A stretch of 64,000 nt of DNA from Cognatazoarcus halotolerans. GTDB lineage: Bacteria > Pseudomonadota > Gammaproteobacteria > Burkholderiales > Rhodocyclaceae. Made by a program: the position numbers and the translations under genes. The number at the start of each line of letters is the position of its first letter. The first letter of the stretch is position 1. Of this stretch, positions 18,581 to 27,369 are shown one piece after another. The notes below the pieces were generated by a model. That model did no database searches. It was not told the origin of the DNA and was given only the letters and a program-made list of their open reading frames with translations. The DNA is taken from assembly GCF_009800965.1 (NCBI RefSeq), contig NZ_WUAF01000007.1, positions 1 through 64,000 of the forward strand, written 5' to 3'.

Positions 18581-19492
18581 ATGGATTTTCAGGCAGTACT
18601 CGACGAGATCGTCGCGACACTCGAACCCGAACTCGGCGCCGGCACGGTGGCCAGCTACATCCCCGCGCTGGCGCGAGTCTCGCCGCGCCAGCTGGGCATT
18701 GCCCTGCGCACCCGCGCGGGCGAGGAGTTCTGTGCCGGTGATGCCGCCACCCGGTTCTCGATCCAGAGCATCTCCAAGCTCTTTTCGCTGACCCTGGCAA
18801 TGCGCCACGTCGGCGATGACCTGTGGCAGCGCATCGGCCGCGAGCCCTCGGGCAACCCCTTCAACTCACTGGTGCAGCTCGAATCCGAGCAGGGCAAGCC
18901 GCGCAACCCCTTCATCAACGCCGGCGCGATCGCGGTGGCCGACCGGCTGGTGACGCATTGTGCGAATGCCCGCGCGGATGTGCTGACGCTGCTCTCCGGT
19001 CTGTGTGGCGAGGCAGTGGGTTTCGACGAGGAAGTGGCCGCCTCGGAAGCTGCCACCGGCTTTCGCAACGTCGCGCTGGCCAACTTCATGAAGAGCTTCG
19101 GCAAGATCGACAACGACGTGGCGGCGGTGCTGGACCTCTATTTTCACCAGTGCTCGGCGGCGATGAGCTGCGTCCAGCTGGCCCGCGCCACCGGCTACCT
19201 GTGCCGCGACGGCGCGCATCCGCTCGGCGGCGCCGAGGTGGTCAGCGAGCGGCAGGCGCGCCGACTCAACGCACTGATGCTGACCTGCGGCACCTACGAC
19301 GCGGCCGGCGAGTTCGCCTTTCGAATCGGCATGCCGTGCAAGAGCGGCGTCGGCGGCGGCATCGTCGCGGTGGTGCCGGACACCCTCAGCCTGTGCGTGT
19401 GGTCGCCAGGTCTGGACGAAACAGGCAACTCGCTGCTCGGCATGAAGGCGCTGGAGCTGTTCGTCGCGCGCACCGGGCTGTCAGTGTTCTGA
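18581..19492 (+). CDS. glsA: Glutaminase (serine-dependent, GlsA type)
   Basis: 303 residues, the normal length. The beta-lactamase-like active site S-x-x-K is in RFSIQSISKLFSL, and PFNSLVQLE, NPFINAGAI and CGTYDAAGEFAF are conserved glutaminase blocks. It hydrolyses glutamine to glutamate and ammonia in the cytoplasm. The ATG at 18581 begins MDFQAVLDEI, after gggagcgcaaga. It follows the DUF1127 gene on the same strand and converges with the operon ending at 19502. Confidence 0.95.
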   Translation: MDFQAVLDEIVATLEPELGAGTVASYIPALARVSPRQLGIALRTRAGEEFCAGDAATRFSIQSISKLFSLTLAMRHVGDDLWQRIGREPSGNPFNSLVQLESEQGKPRNPFINAGAIAVADRLVTHCANARADVLTLLSGLCGEAVGFDEEVAASEAATGFRNVALANFMKSFGKIDNDVAAVLDLYFHQCSAAMSCVQLARATGYLCRDGAHPLGGAEVVSERQARRLNALMLTCGTYDAAGEFAFRIGMPCKSGVGGGIVAVVPDTLSLCVWSPGLDETGNSLLGMKALELFVARTGLSVF

Positions 19493-19501
19493 GTCGCTGC
19501 C

Positions 19502-19648
19502 TCAGAACGACATGCCGGTCAGCGTGCTGTAATACATCAGGTAGCCGGCAACGGCACACAACGCCGCCACCGCACAGAGCAACGCGTCGACCAGGTCGGC
19601 GGCGGCCGGCAGTTGCCGCGAAGACCGCCCCTCGTTCACCGCGCTCAT
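19502..19648 (-). CDS. 48-residue single-pass membrane protein, last gene of the diiron-enzyme operon
   Basis: The frame reads MSAVNEGRSSRQLPAAADLV, then a hydrophobic helix (ALLCAVAALCAVAGYLMYYS) and ends GMSF. Its ATG overlaps the TGA of the upstream gene by 4 bases (ATGA), the same coupling used at two other junctions of this operon, which is the main reason to consider it real. One transmembrane helix with an N-terminal basic segment suggests N-in topology. No family is recognised; it may anchor or assist an enzyme of the cluster. Confidence 0.68.
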   Translation of the reverse strand: MSAVNEGRSSRQLPAAADLVDALLCAVAALCAVAGYLMYYSTLTGMSF

Positions 19649-20307
19649 TGTGCCGCCACCTGTTCCGGATGGCGGTTGTGCAAGGTGTCGAGCAAGGCAC
19701 GCGCCTCGGCACGACGGCCGGCATCGGCATCCTCGCGGCCGGGGCGCGGCGGCGCCTCGAGCGCCCGGCGCAGATGCTCGGCGGCCTTGGCGTATTCGCC
19801 CTGGTCGGCCAGCAGGTCACCGTAGAAGTAGTTGGCGTCGATGCCGTTGGGATTCTTGGCGAGGGCCGTCTCGAGATAGCCGCGGGCCTTGTCCTTGCTG
19901 CCGAAGCCGATTGGCCAGCCCGGCACCTTGGCGTAGAGGCTGCCGAGGCTGGTGTAAACCGAGCCGTTGAGGGTGTCAGGGTCGATCTTCTCCGCGGCGA
20001 GCAGCAGGTCGCGCGCCTGCTTGACCGCCGACAGCGCGCCGAGGCCGCCGTTGGCCTTGGCGTAGCTGGCCAGCACGATTGCTTCCCACACCTTCGGCTG
20101 CGCCGCATCCGGCGCGCCGGCGGCCAGCCTGGCGGCATCGTCGGCGAGGGCCTTGAAGGCGGCCTCCTGCTCGCCGCCCGGCGTCTGGTAGGTGATCTTT
20201 GCCCAGCGGTGCGCAATCCCGGCGACCTCCGGGCTCATCGGCGCGCTGGCGGCAAAGGCGCCGGCGCTCAGCGCGGTGCAGAAAATGGCTGCGAACAGAC
20301 GTCTCAT
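19645..20307 (-). CDS. Periplasmic helical-repeat (TPR-like) protein
   Basis: 220 residues with a signal peptide (FAAIFCTALSAGAFAASA). The mature part has TPR-like pairs, clearest at KARGYLETALAKNPNGIDAN and GEYAKAAEHLRRALEA. Such proteins are scaffolds or lipid/protein-binding helpers. The start at 20307 is 11 bases after the SDR stop and its stop overlaps the small membrane gene. Given the operon, it may act at the envelope step of the proposed pathway, for instance in export or sensing of the product; that is inference. Confidence 0.75.
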   Translation of the reverse strand: MRRLFAAIFCTALSAGAFAASAPMSPEVAGIAHRWAKITYQTPGGEQEAAFKALADDAARLAAGAPDAAQPKVWEAIVLASYAKANGGLGALSAVKQARDLLLAAEKIDPDTLNGSVYTSLGSLYAKVPGWPIGFGSKDKARGYLETALAKNPNGIDANYFYGDLLADQGEYAKAAEHLRRALEAPPRPGREDADAGRRAEARALLDTLHNRHPEQVAAQ

Positions 20308-20318
20308 TGCAGGGTCTC

Positions 20319-21134
20319 CTAGTTGGATTCGATGGACTCGACAAGCGGGCCACGGGTGAAAGGCCGCATCCGGCGGGCCTGGCGGACCAGCGCGCCATCG
20401 ATCAGCCGGGGCAGGACGGCATTGATGCGGACGAAGAGCTTTTCCGGCCAGCCGAGGTAGGTATCGGCGCGCTTGCCGCGTACCGCGGCGAGCACCTGCT
20501 CGGCGACGCGCTCGGGGTTGTCCTGGTTCATCCCCAGCGCCTCGGCCATGCGTGCCACGGGGGCACGGTTGAAGCCGGTCCGGGTGTAGCGCGGTGCCAC
20601 GTAGTGGACTTTGACCGGACCGTCGGCGAGCTCGCGCCGCAGCGCTTCCGAGTAGCCACGCAGCGCGAACTTGCTTGCCGAATAGCTGGCGAAGCAGGGA
20701 AAACCGATCGAACCGAAGATCGAGCCGACATTGACGATGCGGGCCTCGGGACGCGATTTCAGATGGGGCAGCAAAGCCTGGATCAGCTGGATGGGCGCCA
20801 CCACGTTGGTTGCGAACAGCTGCGCGGTGCCGCCCGCCGTCTCGGCTTCGGCGTCGCCGAAGTACTGCACGCCGGCACAGTTGACCAGCATGTCCACCGC
20901 GCCGAAGGCTGCGATCGCCTGCCCCGCGATGCGTGCCGGATCGTCCTTGACGAGGTCTGCGAGCAGCACCACGGCCGCGCCGCCCGCGCCTTCCACGGCC
21001 TTGGCCACCCCGGCCATGGCCGTGGCGTTGCGACCGACGAGGATCAGCCGCGCACCCTGGCGGGCGAAAGCGGTGGCGATGGCGCTGCCGATGCCACCGC
21101 TCGCTCCGGTAACCAGAACCACCGGCGCGCTCAT
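20319..21134 (-). CDS. Short-chain dehydrogenase/reductase (SDR)
   Basis: 271 residues. The NAD(P)-binding TGASGGIG (9-16), NCAG (85-88), catalytic S138, Y151 and K155 (YSASK) are all present, so this is an active classical SDR. An Arg after the second strand (VGRN) suggests NADPH preference. The C-terminal extension is basic, with GWPEKLFVRINAVLPRL, and may contact membrane. The start overlaps the diiron enzyme stop by 4 bases. Likely role: reduction of a keto or aldehyde intermediate made by the upstream enzymes. Confidence 0.9.
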   Translation of the reverse strand: MSAPVVLVTGASGGIGSAIATAFARQGARLILVGRNATAMAGVAKAVEGAGGAAVVLLADLVKDDPARIAGQAIAAFGAVDMLVNCAGVQYFGDAEAETAGGTAQLFATNVVAPIQLIQALLPHLKSRPEARIVNVGSIFGSIGFPCFASYSASKFALRGYSEALRRELADGPVKVHYVAPRYTRTGFNRAPVARMAEALGMNQDNPERVAEQVLAAVRGKRADTYLGWPEKLFVRINAVLPRLIDGALVRQARRMRPFTRGPLVESIESN

Positions 21135-21790
21135 GCCACACCTCCTGCCGGCACGCTGCGGATCACGTCACCGTAGAGTCGGAAGAAGCGTCCGGCCGCG
21201 TGGATCAGCGCGTCGCGATCGGCCGGGTCGTCCAGGCGGTTGATCAGGTCGCGGAAATGGCCCATGTGGGAGACATCGAGGCTGCCGTGGCTGCTCAGGT
21301 AGCTGAAGGCCCGCGGCGGCAGGTCGAGGCAGTTCTGCAGGGTTTGGGCCACCTCGGTGGCGAGCGCCACGCTGGTCCCTTCGAGCACGTACACCATGCC
21401 GAAGAAGCCAACCGGGTTGCCGCGCTGGACCACGTCGTAGGCGTAGGCCACCATCACTTCGGTCTCGAAATTCGGTGTGCCGTCGCGCACCGCCGCGGCG
21501 TCGCCGCCAGCCGCGGCGATATCGTTGAGGATCCACTCCTGGTGACCGAGCTCCTCTTCGATGTAATGCGCCACCGCCTCGCGCAGCCACTCCAGGCGCG
21601 GTGGCAGGCGGGCGCCGCAGGCCATCAGCAGCGGCACGGTGTGGCGTACGTGGTGGTAGGCGCGTTCGAGGAAGGCGCGGTACTGGCCGCGATTCACCTT
21701 GCCGGCGAGCGCGTCGACGATGATCGGCGCTTCCAGCAGGCGGGCTCGCGCCCCGGCGCTGGTGTGCACCAGTTGGTCAAAGAATTCCAT
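21131..21790 (-). CDS. Heme-oxygenase-like diiron oxidase (TenA/UndA-type fold)
   Basis: 219 residues, all-helical. A full ligand set for a heme-oxygenase-fold diiron enzyme is visible: E80 and H83 (EELGH), E137 (VLEGT), and H168, D172, H175 in HGSLDVSH, the H-x3-D-x2-H pattern. Related enzymes include UndA (decarboxylation of medium-chain fatty acids to alkenes), BesC and CADD. The TenA thiaminase Cys is not evident. The start overlaps the AMP ligase gene by 14 bases and the stop overlaps the SDR start. With an acyl-activating enzyme upstream and a reductase downstream, oxidative cleavage or desaturation of an acyl or amino-acyl substrate is plausible. The substrate is unknown. Confidence 0.82.
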   Translation of the reverse strand: MEFFDQLVHTSAGARARLLEAPIIVDALAGKVNRGQYRAFLERAYHHVRHTVPLLMACGARLPPRLEWLREAVAHYIEEELGHQEWILNDIAAAGGDAAAVRDGTPNFETEVMVAYAYDVVQRGNPVGFFGMVYVLEGTSVALATEVAQTLQNCLDLPPRAFSYLSSHGSLDVSHMGHFRDLINRLDDPADRDALIHAAGRFFRLYGDVIRSVPAGGVA

Positions 21791-23264
21791 GGGATTCCCT
21801 TTCGTGGCGTTGTTCAATCCGTGTTCGATAGGCGGCGGCAATCGCTTCGCGGCGCAGTCGGCCGTTCTGGGTGAGCTGTCCGTTGGCCGGCGTGAACGGC
21901 GTCCCCGCGCGCAGCCATGCGCCGACGCGGGCGTAGTCGGGCAAACCACGGTTGGCTGCGGCAACCGCCTCCGCCAGCGCCGCATCGTCGGCCCCCGGGC
22001 GCGCCACCAGCACGGCGGTATTGACCGCGCTGGCCTCGCCGAACACCGCGGCCTGGGCAATCGCAGGTTCGAGCAGCAGTTCGCCCTCGACCCATTCCGG
22101 CGAGACGTTGCGACCGAAGGCGGTGATGAAGACGTTGCGCCGACGACCCCTCAGGTAGAGCCTGCCATCCGCATCGAGTCGCCCGATGTCGCCGGTGTCG
22201 ACCCACGCGTCGCTGGTGCGCGGCGCCTCGCCGAGGTAGCCGAGGAAGCCCGCACCGCGCACGCTGACCCCGCCGTCACTGGCGATTCTCAGCTCGGCAT
22301 GCGGCAGGACGCGGCCGACGCTGCCGGGCTGCGCATCGCCGGGACGATTGAGCGCCACCACCGAGGCGCACTCCGACAGGCCGTAGCCTTCGCAGGCTGG
22401 CAGCCCGAGCGCCTGTGCGGCAGCGAGCAGGCGTGGCGAGACCCGCGCACCGCCGACTGCCAGGTAGCGCAATTGCGCCGGCAGCGCCGCACCGGCACGC
22501 CGCGCTGCGACCAGCGCCAGCAGCAGTTGCGGCACCAGGATGGCACTGCTGGCGCGCGCCGCGGCGAGGGCGCCGAGCATGCGGATCGGGTCGCCCCCGG
22601 AGCTGCCCTGCAGCCCCACCTCCGCGGACGGCAGCAGCACCGTGGTCGCGCCGGCCAGCAGCGGCACATACAGACCGCCGACGTTCTCGAGCAAGGTGGA
22701 CAAGGGCAGCAGCGCGAGGTGACGGTCGTCTGTCGTCGCCGCGCAGGCCTCGCACAATGACACCGCCACCGCCTCGATCGCCTCTCGCCCGAGGCAGACA
22801 CCCTTGGGCGCGCCGGTGCTGCCCGAGGTGAAGGTGATCTTGAGGGTACCGGGCGGAAGCGCCACCGCCGCACCAGCCAGGCGGATGACGCTCAGGCTGT
22901 CGAGGAAGGGCGTGGCAGCGCCTGCGCCGGGCAGCCCGGCAAGCAGCGCAGGCCGGTCGGTGAGCAGCAGATCCACCCCGGCACGTTCTATCGCGTGGCC
23001 AAGCTGGGTAGCGCTGAAAAAGGTCGGCAATGGCACGATCGGCACGCCGGCCGACAAGGCCGCGAGATCGGCCAGCGCCCAGTCGATGCCGTTGTCGGCG
23101 AGCAGGCCGATGGTGCGGGCACCGCTGTTGCGGAGGCTTGCGGCCAGCGAGGCGACGCGGGTGGCGAGTTCGCGGTAGGCGATACGCCGGGTCCGATCCT
23201 CGAGGGCCGGCGTGTCGGGCCTCTGCGCGGCATGGCGGGCGATGGCGGAGATCACGCGGCTCAT
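21777..23264 (-). CDS. AMP-dependent synthetase/ligase (acyl-activating family), altered A10 motif
   Basis: 495 residues. The P-loop FTSGSTGAPKG (145-155), a GYGLSE block and DTGDIGRLDADGRLYLRGR show an ANL-family adenylating enzyme for a carboxylic acid, probably a fatty acid by overall similarity. The C-terminal A10 motif, where a Lys normally promotes adenylation, reads LTQNGRLRR, with Arg at 469 instead of Lys. The ATG at 23264 overlaps the upstream stop by 4 bases. No carrier-protein gene is in the operon, so the acyl adenylate could go to CoA, to an amine, or to an ACP encoded elsewhere. Confidence 0.87.
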   Translation of the reverse strand: MSRVISAIARHAAQRPDTPALEDRTRRIAYRELATRVASLAASLRNSGARTIGLLADNGIDWALADLAALSAGVPIVPLPTFFSATQLGHAIERAGVDLLLTDRPALLAGLPGAGAATPFLDSLSVIRLAGAAVALPPGTLKITFTSGSTGAPKGVCLGREAIEAVAVSLCEACAATTDDRHLALLPLSTLLENVGGLYVPLLAGATTVLLPSAEVGLQGSSGGDPIRMLGALAAARASSAILVPQLLLALVAARRAGAALPAQLRYLAVGGARVSPRLLAAAQALGLPACEGYGLSECASVVALNRPGDAQPGSVGRVLPHAELRIASDGGVSVRGAGFLGYLGEAPRTSDAWVDTGDIGRLDADGRLYLRGRRRNVFITAFGRNVSPEWVEGELLLEPAIAQAAVFGEASAVNTAVLVARPGADDAALAEAVAAANRGLPDYARVGAWLRAGTPFTPANGQLTQNGRLRREAIAAAYRTRIEQRHERESHGIL

Positions 23265-23950
23265 GCCGGCAGGTCTCTTGTGGCCCGCGAGGTCAGCGCC
23301 AGGAAGCCCTCGCCGACGTTGCCGCACAGCACTCGCGGCGAGTGTGCGTAGTAGCTGCCCCAGTGCTCTCGCTCGGCCTCGTCGAGGCGGGTCGGCTCGG
23401 CCGGGCCAAGCTCGCGCGGCGCCAGCCCGAGGCGCGAGAAGGCATTGCGTAGCGCGATCGTGCCGGTGAACACTACCCAGGCCTGACCTTCCCGGTGCAG
23501 CATTGCGGTGAGCCGGACGATCAGGTTGCGAAACGCACCTGCACCGCTGCCCGCGAACTGTCCTACCTCGATGATTTGCCTGCGCGTGACCGACGCGTCG
23601 CAGGCCGCGCCGATCGCTGCTTCGACCGGCACATCGAGGTAGCGCTCGAGAAACAGGGGGTGGGATTCGGCGTGGCGCAGTCCGCAGGCGGCCAGCGGCA
23701 CGCCGTCATCGCCCTGCAGCGCAAGCAGCCGCGGCATGAACTGCACCACCCGTGCCTGGTAGGCACGCTCGAAACGTTCGCGGATCATCGCCTCGACCGT
23801 GCCGCGGGCTGCACCATGGCGTTCCACCAGGCTCAGCGCATTGTGGCCGGGATCGTCAGGCCCGCGGGCGCGCCCTTCAAAGGGCGGAAAGGGGTACCGA
23901 TCGAGTTGCGATCGCAGCAGCGATCCGAGTGGCAGTGGATTGAGCGACAC
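23261..23950 (-). CDS. Thermostable-hemolysin family protein (acyltransferase-like fold)
   Basis: 229 residues, GTG start with GGAGG 7 bases upstream. ARVVQFMPRLLALQGDDGV, ACGLRHAE and PLFLERYLD match the thermostable hemolysin (delta-VPH) family named from Vibrio. The fold of this family is thought to be related to GNAT/LuxI-type N-acyltransferases rather than to pore formers. It is the first gene of the operon that continues with an AMP ligase, a diiron oxidase and an SDR. An acyl-transfer role in making a small molecule fits the context better than hemolysis, but that is inference. Confidence 0.78.
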   Translation of the reverse strand: MSLNPLPLGSLLRSQLDRYPFPPFEGRARGPDDPGHNALSLVERHGAARGTVEAMIRERFERAYQARVVQFMPRLLALQGDDGVPLAACGLRHAESHPLFLERYLDVPVEAAIGAACDASVTRRQIIEVGQFAGSGAGAFRNLIVRLTAMLHREGQAWVVFTGTIALRNAFSRLGLAPRELGPAEPTRLDEAEREHWGSYYAHSPRVLCGNVGEGFLALTSRATRDLPA

Positions 23951-24177
23951 GGTGGTGCCTCCGGGGAAACGGGGTCAGGCGGCATGAAAGACCGCAATGA
24001 CGTCCCCTTAGGCAAGCGCGATGCCAGCTCCCCGGAGTGCCGCGATATTTATCGCATCATGTTGATAACAAAAGACAAGGCAGGAATCCGTGCGGCAGCC
24101 GCACCGCTTGCGGGAGACTGCAAGGATTTGCAGTGCTGCAAGAATGGTGGACAGTTTCTGCAGCCTGGCGGCTGCGC

Positions 24178-26766
24178 TCATTCCTGCGTCGGAGCCTGTC
24201 CGTCGGGGACTTGCGGCTCGCCGGTACGCGCGGCGAGCTCGCGGATCAGCTCGCCCAGTCTGATCGTGCGCGGGTCGTCGTCACCGTGATTTGCCACGCG
24301 GATGTCGTGGGCGGTCCGCAGGTAGGGAATTGCCAGGGCATCGGCGCCCCGCAGCATGAACAGCGTGGCAAGGCAGAAGGCCAGATCGCCGCGCTCGGGA
24401 TGTCCGGCAGGCAGACCGGATTCAAGCACTTGTGCGATCCCGCGAAGCATTTCCGCCGCCGGATCGGGTTTGCCGACGAGGGTCAGCATCAGCAGGCAGT
24501 AGCGCAGTTTCTGGCGTGCGCCGGGAAGGGCCGGTGGCCTGGCCGTGGTCCACACCGCGAGTGCCTTGCCGAGCAGCGCTTCCGCGCCCGCACGGTCCCG
24601 TAGACGGCCTCGCAGCACGGCGAGATCGCAATACACCTCGCCCTCGAGAGCACTGCGCTGCGCAAGCGCGAGCTCCGCGGGCAGTCGTGCCAAGGTCTCG
24701 CGCAGCATCGCTTCCGACTCTTCGGCGTGCCCTTCGTCTGCCAGCTGCGAGGCAGCGGCCCGCATCTGGACCGCCTGCATCCAGCTGAACACCTGCCGAT
24801 CGACCGGCGCCGCGTCCGTTGGTGGCAGCACCCCTGCCTCGTACATCCGGGTGAACATGTGCCTGGCCGCGGCGAGCGCTGCCTGATCGACCGTCTTCTG
24901 AAGAAAATGCACCTCGATCAGTTTGAGCAATGCGCGTGCGCGGTGATTGGCGCGCGTGCGCAGCGGCGAGTTCACGAGGCACCGCCCCTCAGCCTCCGAC
25001 CAGTGCTCGGAGAGCCTGAAGAGGCGTGTCAGGAAGGAGGCATGCAGTTCCCCGGCAATGCCGACCTCGAGATGGATTACATATTCGAGTTCGAGGAAGA
25101 ACACCGCGAAGACATCGATCGGCAGCAGATGTGCTTCGTGTAGCCGGAAGATCTGTCGCATGCCTTGTGCATAGGCATCGATGTGACGCAGTGACAGTGC
25201 CGCGAAGCCGCCGGCGGTGGCGCGCGCCAGCCGCAGCGTGTGCATCCTCCAGATGGTCTGCTGGTAGCGCTCGGTCGCGCCCGCATTGCGTGCCAGCAGC
25301 GCGATCAGCGCGCGCTCGAGCTGGTCGTGGAGGCGGTAGTGTTCGCCATCGCCGGCCCGCACGAAGAGGGCGTCGCGCGCCACCAGGCTGTCGAAATCGG
25401 AAATCGCGAATCCGCTCACGAGATGTTCGGTGACCAGCGCTTCGAACAGCCGGCGGTCGAACCAGCCGGTCAGTGCGATGACGTGGATCGCCTGTTTCAG
25501 TGCCGGTGGGACGCTGCGCAGGAAGGTTTCGAAGATGTTCTTCGCGTGGCGCGCGGCCGATCGCTCGTTCAACGGTCGCCTGCGCTCGCGTATTTCCTCG
25601 ATGCACAGGCGCAGGCGCAGCGGCGAGTAGCGATCCGCGCCGGGGCTCGCCGCATCGTCCCGCGAGACGGTCAGAATCTGCGCGGCCGAGGCCCGCAGGG
25701 CCTGCGCTGCGGCAGTCTCGCCGGCGGCGTCGAGCAGGCTGTCCGCCTGCCTGACGAGCGCCTGCGCCGCGGCAGCGTCCAGCCCGGTCAGGGGCACCTG
25801 GCGGATCAGCTCATCCCACGAACCGGTCGCATCCTCATCGTCGAACAGCTCGTGCCAGCGCAGGCGCTCGCGGCCGAAGGTGACGAAGCGGATTGCCGCA
25901 CCAGGCGCCGGATCGGCAAACATCAGGAAGCGCAGCAGGGTCTCGAGCGCCCGTTCTGCCGGCGTCGCTTCGGCGATCGCCTGCGGGTCGGCCTGAATTC
26001 GGTCGAGCGCGTCGATCGCGATCAGCAGCGGCACCCCCTTTCCGGCAAAAGCGATCAGATCGGCGGCGAGAACCTCCGGGGCGATCGCGAGCATCGTCTC
26101 CAGGTTCGCCTTGGCCGGATCGAAGCCCTCGCGCTTGAGCCGCTTGCGTGCGGCGTGCTTCTTGAACGCCTGGGCCAGCTTGATCAGTAGCTGGGCGCTC
26201 TTGAGCGATCTTGCGAGATCGGCGGCCCCTTCGGCGAGATCCTTGAATACCTCTGCATCGAAGGTCGCATCGAGGTATTCGGCGAGTCCCTTGTCGCTGC
26301 CGATCCCGGCAAGCCGCTCGATCGGCTCCGCGCGGGCGCCCAGGGAGCTGAGCAGGGTCGGGAGCGAGATCACCACGCCGGGCATGACGAAGCGGGTGAA
26401 ATAGCTCACGTAGTACAGATCGAAGAGCGGTGTCGGCACCGTCGCCCGCCGCAACGCGAAGCGCAGCGACCAGAGCGCATCCGGTGCGCTGGTCCGCGGA
26501 TCGAAGCTGTCGACGTCGAAGCTGGCGGTCGCCAGCCGCGAGGACTCCTTCGGTGCCGCCGTGGCGGCAAACTGCGCCAGCAGCGAGGACTTGCCGATGC
26601 CGGGCGGTCCGACGAAATGCAGCAGCCATGTCCTGTCGGGTGCTGACCCGAGTGCTGCACGGTAGTCGCGCAGCTGCCCCAACGCATCCGCGTAACCGGC
26701 AAACAGCGCCAGGCCCCGGCTTGGGGCCTGGCCTGCATCGACCGGGCGGTGAGGGTTGATCGGCAT
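24178..26766 (-). CDS. STAND-type ATPase with C-terminal helical repeats
   Basis: 862 residues. Walker A is GPPGIGKSS (53-61) and Walker B LLIAIDALDR (about 247-256), with a long insertion between them. A winged-helix-like segment (about 420-500) precedes TPR-like helices to the C-terminus (for example LRGADALAIPYLRTAH). This is the architecture of signal-transduction ATPases that act as switches or scaffolds; many serve as regulators or antiviral sensors. No effector domain is recognised at either end, so its output is unknown. It is monocistronic as far as visible: 227 bases separate it from the diiron operon, which has its own ribosome site. Confidence 0.75.
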   Translation of the reverse strand: MPINPHRPVDAGQAPSRGLALFAGYADALGQLRDYRAALGSAPDRTWLLHFVGPPGIGKSSLLAQFAATAAPKESSRLATASFDVDSFDPRTSAPDALWSLRFALRRATVPTPLFDLYYVSYFTRFVMPGVVISLPTLLSSLGARAEPIERLAGIGSDKGLAEYLDATFDAEVFKDLAEGAADLARSLKSAQLLIKLAQAFKKHAARKRLKREGFDPAKANLETMLAIAPEVLAADLIAFAGKGVPLLIAIDALDRIQADPQAIAEATPAERALETLLRFLMFADPAPGAAIRFVTFGRERLRWHELFDDEDATGSWDELIRQVPLTGLDAAAAQALVRQADSLLDAAGETAAAQALRASAAQILTVSRDDAASPGADRYSPLRLRLCIEEIRERRRPLNERSAARHAKNIFETFLRSVPPALKQAIHVIALTGWFDRRLFEALVTEHLVSGFAISDFDSLVARDALFVRAGDGEHYRLHDQLERALIALLARNAGATERYQQTIWRMHTLRLARATAGGFAALSLRHIDAYAQGMRQIFRLHEAHLLPIDVFAVFFLELEYVIHLEVGIAGELHASFLTRLFRLSEHWSEAEGRCLVNSPLRTRANHRARALLKLIEVHFLQKTVDQAALAAARHMFTRMYEAGVLPPTDAAPVDRQVFSWMQAVQMRAAASQLADEGHAEESEAMLRETLARLPAELALAQRSALEGEVYCDLAVLRGRLRDRAGAEALLGKALAVWTTARPPALPGARQKLRYCLLMLTLVGKPDPAAEMLRGIAQVLESGLPAGHPERGDLAFCLATLFMLRGADALAIPYLRTAHDIRVANHGDDDPRTIRLGELIRELAARTGEPQVPDGQAPTQE

Positions 26767-26885
26767 CGGCTGTTCGGCTCAGCTGTCAGGGCGACGCGGG
26801 TGTGTCGGGTTCATGCCGGCGAGCCATGTCGGGCAGGGCCGCCGCCGTGCTTTCAAGATAGTCCATCCCGCGGCCCGCCGCGCCC

Positions 26886-27359
26886 TCACGGCGTGGCTGC
26901 CTGCCGCGGGCAGGGCGGGCCGTCGTCGAGGCGCATCACTTCGCTGACACGCCGGTCGAGCAGGCAGCTCGACACATAGCCGATGGCGCCCGGCGTGGCG
27001 CTGACGAAGCGGATCATCGCTTCCTGCGAAGCCACCACGTAGGGCGGCAGTTCGCCATGGAAATACTGATCGCGCCAGTAGTCGTCGAGCTCTTCCGGGG
27101 TGTTGCGCAGGACCGCACCGGAAAATGCCCGCCGCAAGGGGTCGCCGGCCGGCAGGTTGACCGGGGCAATGCGCGTGCCGTCCGGCCAGAAGTGTTTCTT
27201 GCGCTTGAAGATCGCCGCCAGCTCGCGTCGGTCGACCGTTCCGCCATGGGCATTGCGGGCGACGATCACGGCGATGCCGTCGCCGCTGTCGGCATGTCCG
27301 GCGCCGTGCCAGCAAAACAGCAACATGGCGGCGGCACGGAGCACGATGGCGAGGCGCAC
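26886..27359 (-). CDS. PstS-like periplasmic substrate-binding protein, short
   Basis: 157 residues from a GTG at 27359 (gagg upstream, 10 bases after the preceding stop). The signal peptide covers IVLRAAAMLLFCWHGAGHA. Mature motifs RRELAAIFKRKKHFWPDG and SATPGAIGYVSS are those of the phosphate-binding PstS-like (PBP-like 2) family, but the protein is about half the size of a real PstS, representing one lobe plus hinge. Proteins of this short type are often found near outer-membrane porins and regulators, without an ABC permease. None is present here, so a sensing rather than transport role is likely. Confidence 0.78.
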   Translation of the reverse strand: MRLAIVLRAAAMLLFCWHGAGHADSGDGIAVIVARNAHGGTVDRRELAAIFKRKKHFWPDGTRIAPVNLPAGDPLRRAFSGAVLRNTPEELDDYWRDQYFHGELPPYVVASQEAMIRFVSATPGAIGYVSSCLLDRRVSEVMRLDDGPPCPRQAATP

Positions 27360-27369
27360 CGGCGGCACC

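Noticed and set aside
23261..23950. Thermostable-hemolysin gene as a true toxin
   Set aside because: It has no signal peptide or pore-forming features, and it heads a metabolic operon, so the family name is not evidence of hemolysis.
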